Shown here: in pieces, positions 43,084 through 53,300 of the stretch
Layout: the number at the start of each line of letters is the position of its first letter
Numbering within the stretch: position 1 is the stretch's first letter
Assembly: GCF_015706575.1 (NCBI RefSeq)
Contig: NW_024037074.1
Coordinates: 19,147,334 to 19,211,333 of the forward strand
Source of the DNA: Patiria miniata
Taxonomy: Eukaryota; Echinodermata; Asteroidea; Valvatida; Asterinidae
Reading direction: 5' to 3'
DNA: 64,000 nucleotides
Translations under genes and position numbers: made by a program
Notes under the pieces: generated by a model
Seen by the model: the letters and a program-made list of their open reading frames with translations, nothing else
What the model was told of the DNA's origin: nothing
The model's database searches: none

Positions 43084-43790
43084 CACGTGGGATAATACCA
43101 ACTGTTGTTGCCATGGACTGACCAATCAGAGTCAAGGATTCAAGTTTGCTTGACGACGATATTTCAAGTACACTAAATACTGCACGTGCATGTAAACCAG
43201 TGATAATTATACATGTCAAACTTTCAACCCCATGTTTGATCATTTGCCTCAAAATGACGTTTCTTGTTTCACGCTTAAGTTTTTTAACATATACGTAAAA
43301 AAATCAGCAGTTTTGTATTTAACGTGTATAATAAAAAGTACATTAACCGTAGTACTAAAATTGTTTGTTATGAATTGTTCATTAGTTCATAAATATTGAC
43401 ATTTCGATTACAAACATGGTACTGAATACGTTTAGTATTTTACAGAAAAAAACATACGTGTGTATCTATATATTCTATATTTTCAGTATCTTACAGTAAA
43501 ATCGTGCTTAGAAAAACACACCTGAAAGCAAACAATACCAGGAATCTGGCCAAACACAATATTCCAAAGAGGCAAATGAAATTATCATCTTTTAATTAAA
43601 ATATACAAACATTTTCGCTACCTAAATTGTTCTGTAGAAAAATCTTGACGACTGCCATTACTAGCACTTCGCTTTCCAAACTTGTTGCATATTTTGAATT
43701 GCGCCCTCTCTTGTACACTCTGCAAATCACCACTTGGGACATGATTCTCATTAAGCTGGTTTAATAGTGTACGTGACGTCCTTGTCCCAC

Positions 43791-44476
43791 TACAGGGTGT
43801 TCTGAAAACAATGGTGCATGTAAACCCCGCCATTTTCGCCAATTTACAACCGGAATTTACTGCAAATGTTTACACGATCTTCAAGGTTACAGATTTAGCT
43901 TGAGATTACCGTTTGTTTAATTAAGATTGCTTTTGTAAATCCAGAGATATGTTTGAATAACCGCAAAGCCCAAAAAAATAATTCTGTGCCACTTTTAGGA
44001 AGCGAGTGCTTCAAAGATCAGACAATGCCAGTATGGCTCTTTTGATAAGATTATCCCTATGGGTGTAAGACAAACATTCCATTCACACGACAATATAGGG
44101 TTTTGTTCTTATGTTGAAACAATTTAATAGTACAGACAGGTTCACTTCTTTAAAACTTCAATGAAAAGAGTTCAATTCAATATAAATAAATATTGTACAC
44201 TCTGCTTAAAAATGTTAAAATCACTAAAATACAGTAAAGTGATTTGGTTTTAGACTAGGACTATACTGATTTTAACTGCTTCAAAGAAAGTTTCTTGGCT
44301 TTGCCGTTATTCAAACATATCTTTGGATTTACAAAAGCAATCTCAATGAAACAAACGGTATTCTCAAGCGAAATCTATTACCTTGAAGATGGTGTAAACA
44401 TCCGCAGAAAATTTTGGTTGTAAATTAGCAAAAATGGAGGGGTTTACATGCACCATTTTTTTCAGGACGCCCTGTA
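43791..44476. mobile_element. foldback element with ~190-bp inverted arms
   Basis: Left arm from TACAGGGTGTTCTGAAAACA through ATGGTGCATGTAAACCCCGC and ACAAACATATC-like inverse sequence to about 43970. The right arm, about 44285-44476, ends TTTTTTCAGGACGCCCTGTA. The arms pair over most of their length. It lies 200 bp past the FAIM stop. Confidence 0.7.
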
Positions 44477-44675
44477 GGTGGGTAGTTTTGCAGTATTTAT
44501 CAAATACTTTTCAAAACCACCGTCAGCGACTGTTTTCGTCCAAACGCTACCATTTCATTCGGTACCAGTCCTACCTTCACTTTGAGCAACTGCCTACAAT
44601 TGGCATGGTTAATCTCGGATACAGTAAAAAAACAGATATTGAAGTACTATAAATGAGGACTTTTTAAATAGGGAT

Positions 44676-44828
44676 TTACTCGAGGGTCTCAGGTATTTCG
44701 TTGTCGTTGATGACCAAGGAGTGAATGATACCTTCTTTCTTTTTGCCGCTGCTTACCGCTTTGATGTAACAAGCCAGGCCGTTCGGTAAGGTGAAATGCG
44801 TCTCAGTGCCGTCATCCACAAACTCGCC
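44676..44828 (-). CDS. FAIM: FAIM coding exon 4
   Basis: Acceptor TCTCTGCAG, 50 codons and stop TAA. Encodes GEFVDDGTETHFTLPNG, CYIKAVSSGKKKEGIIHSL and NDNEIPETLE. Confidence 0.96.
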   Translation of the reverse strand, partial: GEFVDDGTETHFTLPNGLACYIKAVSSGKKKEGIIHSLVINDNEIPETLE

Positions 44829-46977
44829 CTGCAGAGAATGCGACAGGCACACTGGTTGAAAACTCAATGAAAGAATTTTAGTCTAGTTTCTTTTCCCGTA
44901 GATTACAAAATGTAACAAGAAGATGCGAGATTCAATTTTTTGTGGCAGTATTGTAGTCCAGTCTATAACAAGTCAATTGCAAGTCAATTGCACGTCAATC
45001 GCAAGTTAATCGCCAGTCAAACGCAAGTCAATAGCAAGTCAATTTTGGTTTCATTTGTGTTTCAAATCTTGATAAATTAAACACAGTTCCTGGTATTTTT
45101 AGTGGGTATACACCATTTTGTTCTTTATGTTATTTGTCTTCTTTACAACATATAAAACTAATGTAACTCACCGCCGTCTCCAAAACTTGACCATTGCACC
45201 AAACGTCCATGCTGTCTTTTTCTGCAATAGGACAAAAATCATAAGTTTTTAACAAAAAAAAAACATGTCCTCATAGGCATCTTGGTTATTCTACAAATAT
45301 GGGGTCTACTTTTTTTCCTGTCCCCATTACATCTGACATCTATGATTTTATAAGTCTGGATGTGAACGATTGTGAACGTTCAACCAATAAATCGGTAAAA
45401 TGTGCCAGATTTCATGTGACACCGGAAAAGTGTCTTTATCATCCGCTTCAAACCGGCCACGTGACGGGCTCTCGACCAATAGGAATGCCTAAACTGTCTT
45501 AGGTATTTATGCATGATGCTTTAATGCCAAATTACAAATAAACAGGATAATGGGAACAGGAAAAAATGTCACACGTTGGACCCTAAATTTATAGAAAGAC
45601 TCATGTGTTATTTGCCAGAGCGAAGTCGAAATGTTTTTCAGAACTAATATGAATTGGCAAATTATGATTACATTTTATTTGTAAAATTTAATGACTTTTC
45701 AGCGTGGCAAGTACCTAAGACAATCCTGAACTCATATCCCTCAATGACTGGTAGCCAGACTTTTGCCGTTTTGCTTCGCTGTTCTCTCAACTCCTTCAGC
45801 GTCTTGCCGTTCACCTCCAGGGTGTACTCGTAGGAGAAGCCTCCCGACGCATCAATGTTGATAGATGCTTTGAAGGCGCCGATCTTGAAGTGCTCTCGTC
45901 CGACGAGCTTGAACATCCAGTTCCGATGCAGTACTTCCTGGGGGAGACAGCAAGGATGTTTTTTTTTTACCAGCACTTTATGAAAACAAAATTCCCTGAG
46001 TTTTTCCATGATGTTTCTCTGAGATATTTCCAAAACTCCTTGAGAAGTATTTTCAATTTAACGAGGTTGCTGGGAAGCCAAGAGGTGATTGCAGCGAAGC
46101 TGCCAATAACCAATAACCAATAACACACAGGCTACTTGCTGACGAGAAATGGCCTCCCTTCTCACCTTATCCAGTTCCTTAGTGACTTCGTCATACACGT
46201 GCGTGTGCACCACTGATTACTAGCGCCCATTGGATTAACACTCAAGTTGCGTTAGCTTCTGGTTCCAATGGTTCCAATGCTACTTAATGGGCAGTGGTAG
46301 TGGTTTAAACTGAACGGACGTCACACTAACGAACCGGATAGCTATCCTTTCCCTCACACAACTTGGACACATGGCAAACGACACACACATGCCAAACTGG
46401 CGAAAACCTTTCCCTCCTGGGTCACTGTCAAATTCTCTGACTTTTCTCTGATTTTTTGTGTGTTTTTTCCCCACCCAAATCCTTAAGTTTTCCCCAACTG
46501 GAAGTATGGAAACTTATTTTCAAAGTTTTCCCTGATTTCCAAAGTGGCTGGGAACCCTGTACTTAGTGCAGAAAGTCCACAAAAACTCACAATTGTTGTT
46601 CCACTACAGGGTGAGTAAAGAAAACAACGAAACCCAAATGTCGGGACCATTGTTTCAGTGAAGTTCTTCTGCATGTAGCACTTTCAAAATCTAGGATATG
46701 AAAGCCCAATTCCTAAGCTTTCTTTTAGTACAAGAATCATTCAAGATCATCATCCTAGATTGTGAAAGTGCTACATGCAGAACTTCACTAAGCAATGGTC
46801 CCGACATTTAGGTTTCGTTTTTTTTTACTCACCCTGTACACCAGCTGTGATTTTTGAAACCCTTACCTTATTGTCCACACGAATGATTCTCATTCCCGAC
46901 GTCGTCCCATGTTCAAATTCCACTTTGTGCACCCCGTCACTGAGTGCGACGTCCCAGACGGCTACGAGGTCTGCCAT
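44676..46977 (-). CDS. FAIM: Fas apoptotic inhibitory molecule 1 (4 coding exons, complete)
   Basis: Soluble cytosolic protein known in vertebrates to protect from Fas-driven death and to counter protein aggregation. Exons read on the minus strand: 46977-46867, 45937-45715, 45221-45172 and 44828-44676. They join in phase to 178 residues plus stop, against 179 in the human short form. Clear matches: MADLVAVWDVALSDGVHKVE at the start, WMFKLVGREHFKIG, FSYEYTLEVNGKTL, MDVWCNGQVLETA, and GEFVDDGTETHF with YIKAVSSGKKKEGIIHSL at the end. The ATG at 46977 matches the conserved FAIM start. It is tail-to-tail with gli and head-to-head with CEP70. Introns hold several foldback elements and MITEs. No missing residues are evident. 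Confidence 0.97.
44955..45052 (+). repeat. CAAGTCAAT array in FAIM intron
   Basis: About eight imperfect 10-11-bp units (CAAGTCAATTG, CAAGTTAATCG, CAAGTCAATAG). Related to 4460, 28168 and 55725. Confidence 0.7.
45172..45221 (-). CDS. FAIM: FAIM coding exon 3 (50 nt)
   Basis: Acceptor CTATTGCAG, donor ACGGCG|GTGAGT. Encodes EKDSMDVWCNGQVLETA with the split Glu codon; human reads EKDAMDVWCNGKKLETA. Confidence 0.95.
45289..45597. mobile_element. MITE with CCTGTCCC inverted ends, copy 2
   Basis: Left CAAATATGGGGTCTAC then TTTTTTTCCTGTCCCCATTA; right GGGAACAGGAAAAAATGTCA then GGACCCTAAATTTATAG. The interior holds the 36 bases shared with 24991-25026. Confidence 0.6.
45715..45937 (-). CDS. FAIM: FAIM coding exon 2
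   Basis: Acceptor TCCCCCAG, donor CTTAG|GTACTT, phase 0 in, 1 out, 223 nt. Encodes EVLHRNWMFKLVGREHF to EGYEFRIVL. Confidence 0.96.
46605..46838. mobile_element. foldback element with TACAGGGTGA ends
   Basis: Arms of about 90 bp: TACAGGGTGAGTAAAG...GTCGGGACCATTGTTTCAG on the left and ACTAAGCAATGGTCCCGAC then TTTACTCACCCTGTA on the right. Same TACAGGGTG terminus as 43791-44476. It ends 28 bp from the FAIM exon 1 donor. Confidence 0.75.
46867..46977 (-). CDS. FAIM: FAIM coding exon 1
   Basis: 37 codons from ATG (MADLVAVWDVALSDG...) to VDNK; donor AATAAG|GTAAGG, phase 0. A possible acceptor (AACAG) lies just before the ATG, so an upstream non-coding exon is likely, as in vertebrates. Confidence 0.95.
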
Positions 46978-47143
46978 CACTGTTACCTGGTCTTAATCAA
47001 TTCTTCACACAAGGAGAGACGAAAGTTAACAGTTATTTGCATCCCATGCAACTAGCAGAATTTTGAAAAATTAACTTTGCTTTAGCTCAGTTGAAAATAT
47101 TTTTTTTCAAATACATTACGATTATTTTTATCAAATTACTCTC

Positions 47144-47173
47144 CTGAAGACGGTCAGAGCATACTGACCGGAA
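47144..47173 (+). ncRNA. hammerhead-ribozyme-like core (weak)
   Basis: CTGAAGA (47144-47150), then a 7-bp stem CGGTCAG/CTGACCG closing the loop AGCATA, then GAA and CGTC. This order (CUGANGA, stem II, GAA) is the conserved hammerhead core. Stems I and III and the cleavage site were not resolved. Such motifs are known in Penelope-like retroelements; no such element is visible around it. Confidence 0.3.
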
Positions 47174-48229
47174 CGTCGAGTTTACACCTCTGGTTCTTTT
47201 CAGAACCATTCTCTTAGTTGAGAAATTATTCGCACATGGTGTTTCCGCAAACCTTTCATTATTTAGTATCTCCACCATGCAAAGCCTCAAATCTTACAAA
47301 TTACATCAGTGCAGGGCAAAACCCACTGGACCCCTTATTAAAGATGTCCATCAGCTCCCTGATGTAAAATTTCCATCTTATACGAATGTTGATTGTTTTC
47401 AGTGCAATCTCAGACTTAAGTTAAGTGCAATATCAGAATATATACTTTTCTCGCACCTAACTTGAAGGCCTGGTTTTACTTTCACTTCAAACTTATGTTA
47501 ATTTACGTTACTTAAATCCTACTAGACTTATTAGTAGGGTAGGCCCTAGTCCGAAAATTTGGGACTCTCCATACTGTGTATGACTCATAGTATGAGAGTC
47601 CCAAAACTTAAGGTATTGAAAACATGCAATACAAGATGAAACCACCAGTCCAACACCCCTTTTATAGTACTGCATCAATCAACTGTGTCAAAAGAAACAT
47701 CTGACATGTCTGGTACCTAGCTCTATTGCTACAGATTCTCTATGGTCATGCCACTAGACTCCTGAAGGGTCAATCTTTTCAAAAAGTTTTGCGATTAAAG
47801 AAAAACACCGAAAATGTCGAAAGAGCACAACAGGGGTTTCGACAATGGCTGGTAATTATGATCTCTCACTTACAACCAGACGGGCCATCGATTCTGCACA
47901 CTTGCTGCTCGAACGATAGTGGTTATTTAATACCTTATATCATGTAGGCCTAGTCGTCTACGCATCAAACATGCCAAAGAGGACCCTGTAAGATCACTTC
48001 GGCTTAATATTGTTTACTAAAAGAAAGCCGGTTCCGGCAATATATCCACTATCTAAAATCATACCCACCTGTCTCATGTGTCTTCACAGTGCAAGGAATT
48101 TATAATATGAAGGACAGCTGTTGATTTATAAAACAACATAAATCACTTAAATCAATATGGTATATCATGTATATCCTACCTCCTGTAACTGAAGAAATGA
48201 TTTCGGTCTTAGATCAATCATCAATAAAA

Positions 48230-48440
48230 CTTAATATCCCAACCGGCGCGGCACCGGCGTCGATGATGCCAAGCTAAAATTCTAGGAAATCTACTTTCAA
48301 CCCGTTATATCTAGCATCTGTGCCGCTATGGTTAATTATCCGTGTGTCGATACACTCACATTACGAGGTACCAGACTATTTCTTTGCTCGGCAACAATAA
48401 ACAATGCGCGTGCGCAAATATGACAACCCGCGGTCATGAC
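48230..48440. promoter_or_regulatory. candidate bidirectional promoter FAIM/CEP70
   Basis: The most CpG-rich patch between the two divergent genes: CCGGCGCGGCACCGGCGTCG at 48243 and an NRF1-like TGCGCGTGCGC at 48405-48415. On the minus strand a donor-like ACAG|GTGGGT (near 48071) could close a FAIM 5' non-coding exon. No transcript evidence is available. Confidence 0.35.
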
Positions 48441-49366
48441 GGTTGATTGACATGATTGATCATGATTGACAAGTTGTGGTGTGTTCAAACAAAAAACCCA
48501 AGGAAGAAATTCTGAATTGTGCTGCCAACTTTCTGGACTGAAGGAGCTGTGTTTTGTATGTGAAGTGGTAAACGTTTTTAGGGTTAGCAGGACCTCGTTG
48601 GAAGTTGTTTTAAAACGCCAGTTGACTGTTGTTTTATTTCCAGGGGGAATTCCACGATTGCCGTCGCATTTTACTAGTTTCGTGAAAAAAGTTACCCCTA
48701 TCCCCTCCCGCCCCCCCCCCCCCCAAACAGGGAAACTTCAGGAAAAGAGTGCGATCTTGTAGTGTAGGGCACCTCTTTAGTTTTGGTCAAATAAGAGTCA
48801 AGGGTGTTTTTTTATCATTCCAAAATGACTTTTTTTAACCTCAGACTTCTCTTTTATCAGTTTACTTTTCTTCTAACGACACCTTTTTCATGTTAATTGT
48901 TATAAATTCTACTTTTAAGACAGTTTCTTGGTGTAGAAATTGCGATTTTCGTAGGCCTACGTGCTTTATGGTTGGTGCCGTGAAATTCAGCGCGATATTT
49001 TGTTTATATTGCGCATTCACGGTACATCGCGGTGGTCGCCATCTTTATTTTCGTGTTGTGTTTTGTTGTCATCTTTATTTTACCCCAAAATGTCCCTCAA
49101 AAATTCAAAACCCTGCCCTCTTTCTATGAAAAACCTGGTTGTTCTTAATGTCGCCAAATAGTTTGGCAAGTCAAATGACTTAAAACTGGATTTTGTTCAA
49201 AAAAATAGGATATGAAGGGTTGATGGCGATTTTTTATTAGTGCCTATATATTGAACTGTTATGTTAATTGAGAATTTCTTGAAATGTTATTTCAGAATAT
49301 CATTGTGTTTGTAAACAATTTAACCTGACGCTTGAATACACAGTGCCAGCGGCACCTGGTTGAACC

Positions 49367-49700
49367 TATCGTTACGGCAGTCGACCGTCTTGTTTCCTGA
49401 CCTGACAATATTCAATTTCAGGATCTTTGGCTCTTGGAACCAGGCTAGTATCATCTGAATGGTTACTCAGACTTTATTTTCCTATAAAAAAATCCTCCAA
49501 AGCCACAAATCACCAAGGAAAAAAAATGGAAATCTAACGTTGCTTCAATAAAAAATAGGATTTGACAAAACATAAAAGTAAACAAAACTATCAAAAGAAA
49601 AGGAAAAAAAAATTCACAACGCAGATTCAGTTCCAGAGATCCTGAATTGAATATTGTCAGGTCAGGGATTTAACCAGACAGTCGACTGCTGTAACGATAG
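49367..49700. mobile_element. foldback element with TATCGTTACGGCAGTCGAC ends
   Basis: Arms of about 75 bp. The left arm includes CCTGACCTGACAATATTCAA; the right arm includes TTGAATATTGTCAGGTCAGG and ends GTCGACTGCTGTAACGATA. Confidence 0.75.
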
Positions 49701-50274
49701 CCACTGCATTTAAGTCATATTTTTCTGTTTCTACTTTTTGATGTAGCTTTGCAAGTCATGAAACTTTCAGCATGTTCAGTAGAATGTCATGCCCTCACAG
49801 ATGAATCTGACTGAATAAAACACAAAAAATGCCACGTTCCAATGAGGTAATTTGTTTTTGTATGAATGTCTTCAACTTTTGCAACCTGTTGTTATTTATA
49901 TTTAAAGCCATTCGCTTATAAAAAAAAATCAACTAGTGATTGAATTTGTTATGCCCCAACTACAGCGTTGGCCCCAACTATAGAGTTGGGAGTTGGGACA
50001 GTTCAAACAAGTCCCAGCTATAGTATAGTTTGGCAACTACAGTTGAGACAATGCTAGAGTTAGGATGTAGCAAAAAAAATGAACTGAATTTGTTCAGTTT
50101 TTACTACATTTGTAACAAAACAAACCCTGTTGTGCACGTGAAAGCATTGCCCAGAAGAAATGTTCCCATAATGTGGTTCACGTGAGGTAAATCAATCACT
50201 GTGTAACCATTTATAATTTTATGCTTTTAGTTTCAATAACCTATAAAAGTTTTCCTTAATCATCACATTTTCAG

Positions 50275-50369
50275 AGCGAGTATGCCTTGGTCCTTCGGCA
50301 ACTTGATGAAATCACCAAGTCTGTGCTGAGTGACTTGCAACAGCTAAAGACAAATCCACTACTTGCCAG
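50275..50369 (+). CDS. CEP70: CEP70 exon (first found)
   Basis: Acceptor CATTTTCAG, donor GCCAG|GTAAGA, phase 2 out. Encodes SEYALVLRQLDEITKSVLSD and LQQLKTNPLLA, aligned loosely with human YFQVLCSINSII. Incoming phase 0 is assumed. Confidence 0.75.
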
Positions 50370-53300
50370 GTAAGACAAGCCAGAATCGTGAATTTGATCT
50401 TACTGTCTTACTTTCAAATTTTTTTAAATTGAACAAAGAAATTGCCTGGAGTGGGGTTTGAACCTGGGACCTCCAGTTTGCCGTTCCGGAGCTATCTAGC
50501 CCTATGTTGGCGGTTCCCCATTTTGTCAATGTCTTTGTTCATGGGTGCTAGTCAGAAGCCATAAACCCATATATGCCATGTAGGGGATCATGCCCAAAGT
50601 CACGATGCTAGCAACATTAGCAATGCTGCAAATTAAATCCGGGAAAAAGCAAACACGGATTAATCACAGAGGATACGGCTTTTTATTACAAATTTTCTAG
50701 TGGGATCCCTTGATAAAATATGAGGACAGAAATTACGGTTAAACTAGAAGTGGGAGGAAAAGCCAAAATGACCATGGAATGGGGCAGGGACTTAGAACCC
50801 AATCCACGTGTAGGGGTTCAGGCGGGGTTCGAACCTGGGTCACAGTGTTGGAAGGCGACAAAATTATCTCATCCCTCTATTTGTTTAGAGGAAGGGTTTT
50901 TTTTGGGGGGGGGGGGGGGATGGAGTTGGCTAATAGCCCTAACAGTCCTGAATCTTCCAATTTCAATATGATTTTGCACACCCCCTAGGGAGTTTAGGGT
51001 TAAGGCATAGTTCTGCCGATTTTTTTATCAGTACCGTTTGGACAAATGTTTACTTTGGTTCTGGTGTGAATTGGGGATGAATATTACATCATTAACATTT
51101 GTTATTTGATTTTCTGTGTTTTTAGTTCATCCACAAGCTGCCGATATGTGGATCAGATTGCCAGTAAGACAGAAGAGGTCATACATATTGTGGATCAGCT
51201 CAGTGCCAGGTAGGCAGACAGAGAAAATTAGAAATAAAATTGTCAGAAATTTAAATTATAATTTCAGTGTGAAAAGTCTCCAGTCAAGAGTGTAGTACCG
51301 GGGGACCTAGCAAGTAGCAACCAAATTGCATGTTTGATTTAACATGTTTAAAGACATATTGACCAATCCCAGCACACTGTCAATTCTATCACGAAGGCCC
51401 CCATCAATGGCGAATGCATCTGTAACTGCAAAGTGGCATCTGTCAATAAAGCGCCACAACGATTAAAATAACATCACAGTTGTTGTTTTTGTTGTTGTTT
51501 TTGTTTTCTTAATATTCAAGCCGGCAAAAAGCTATTTGAATAATGGGTTAATGATCAAATATTCGAAATATTCGGGACAGCCCTAAACCTTACATTGTTT
51601 CCTCTGCGAATCGTTCTGGAAAACATGGTTTCATTTCTAGGTCTGGTTTTTGTTCTGTTTTGGTTTTTTGTTTTTTTGCAGCTACCCTGCACGCAACTCT
51701 GAACAAATTGCCTCTACTGTCAAGTGCAAGGGCGCATATTTTATAAACCAGCTTTAGAAAGCAATATTTCACCGTAAAGCATTTTACTTTTGAGTCCAAA
51801 TGAAGTCCAATAAGCTGAGTCTGAGTGTATTGTATCGAGTTACTATTTTTCAAGCTGTATCAAAGGATGCGATTTCTTGATTTCCAGAGCCGTTCCGAGA
51901 CGTAAGGAGACGAGATCCTTGAAACAGAAAGATGCCGCAGCAGTACCTGTGCCAAACATCTTGCAGAATGTTTCAATGCAGCAATACCACGATATGGAAA
52001 TAGTAAGTAGGACGTAAAAACAATATAGTGGGCATTTCCATGAGCATATGGAAATGGCTGAAAAATGGAACAATTTATGAAATCTTCAAAACTGCGAGCG
52101 TCACAACCTCAAATGTGTCATCAAATTAAAGGGGACAACAAGCACTTTCATTTGAGTAATTTGGAAGTGAGATGGATTTTTTGTTTAAAAAAAAGAAGCT
52201 TTTGGGGGCTAAAATTATTGATTTCAGTTTTATTGTGAGTTTTTGTTTTTAAGACAGAGAGAAAGGTTCATATTTTATGCTCGTATTTATTTTTTGGGTT
52301 GATTATTAGTTTAATACTTATGTGTTTTAACTTGTACCAAAGATGGGTGAACAAACTGTAACATGAGTTACCGTAACGTAACTTAACAAAATATAGCCCA
52401 CTAGGGATTTCATGATTGAATTTTGATAATTTTTTGATAAATTGAAATGGTAGCCTATGACTTACACCTAATGATGTAAGAACACTACAAAATATTTTTC
52501 CATCAGTGCACAGTATGAGGAACATTTCAAATGCAGGGTGTTTTAAATTTTTGCCATGTCCTGTTCTTGTAACGTGAGTTACTGATAAAAAAAAACGACA
52601 GAACTTTATTTGCCAAAACAAAACAGAAGCTTATTTTGTTGGCCTCTTTTTTGTAGTTTGGTCACTTAATTTCAAGGGATCTTCTATGAGAAAAATCCAC
52701 CATTGATGCTGTGACTTTTTAGAATAACAAAAAAATAACAGCACCACAGTTGACATGAGACCCCCTCCAAAAGTTAAGTGAGTTATCATGGAATTACCGT
52801 AATATGAATTTCTTCAATATACATGTACATGTATCGGTCTGTTATCAGGTAATTGCAAATTGTCGTCCCTACTTGTTTGGTTTTGCAGACACCATTATGG
52901 TCTCTTTATTCTCCAACCAGTTTACAAAACAAATTTTAGACGCAGTCGAACTAGGTGCTTCCCTCAACTTGCCCATGGAGAAATCTCCCTACCGTCATGC
53001 AAGCGACGGACACAGTCACAGACAGGGTCACAGACACAGTGAAGGACGGACGCACAGACACAGTCATCATCACCACCGCCACAAGCACAGCGCTTGGTGC
53101 CAGCGATCGTATCACCACGTGGTCCCAACCCTTGAAAACTGGATTCACTCATTAGCTGAAGCTCGGGACAAGGTAACGGCATATGACAGTATTTTTTTGG
53201 TTTTGCCCTAAGGCCAAAAGAAGAAAGTCTCTGGATTCTGGTATGGAGCTTGACCCAAAAGTAATGCGGCGGCGCGTTTTTGTTTTGTTTGTTTTTTAAC

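Noticed and set aside
52955-53155. Alternative frames through the CEP70 His-rich region
   Set aside because: Only the frame with HHVVPTLENWIHSL aligns with CEP70 and joins neighbours in phase.
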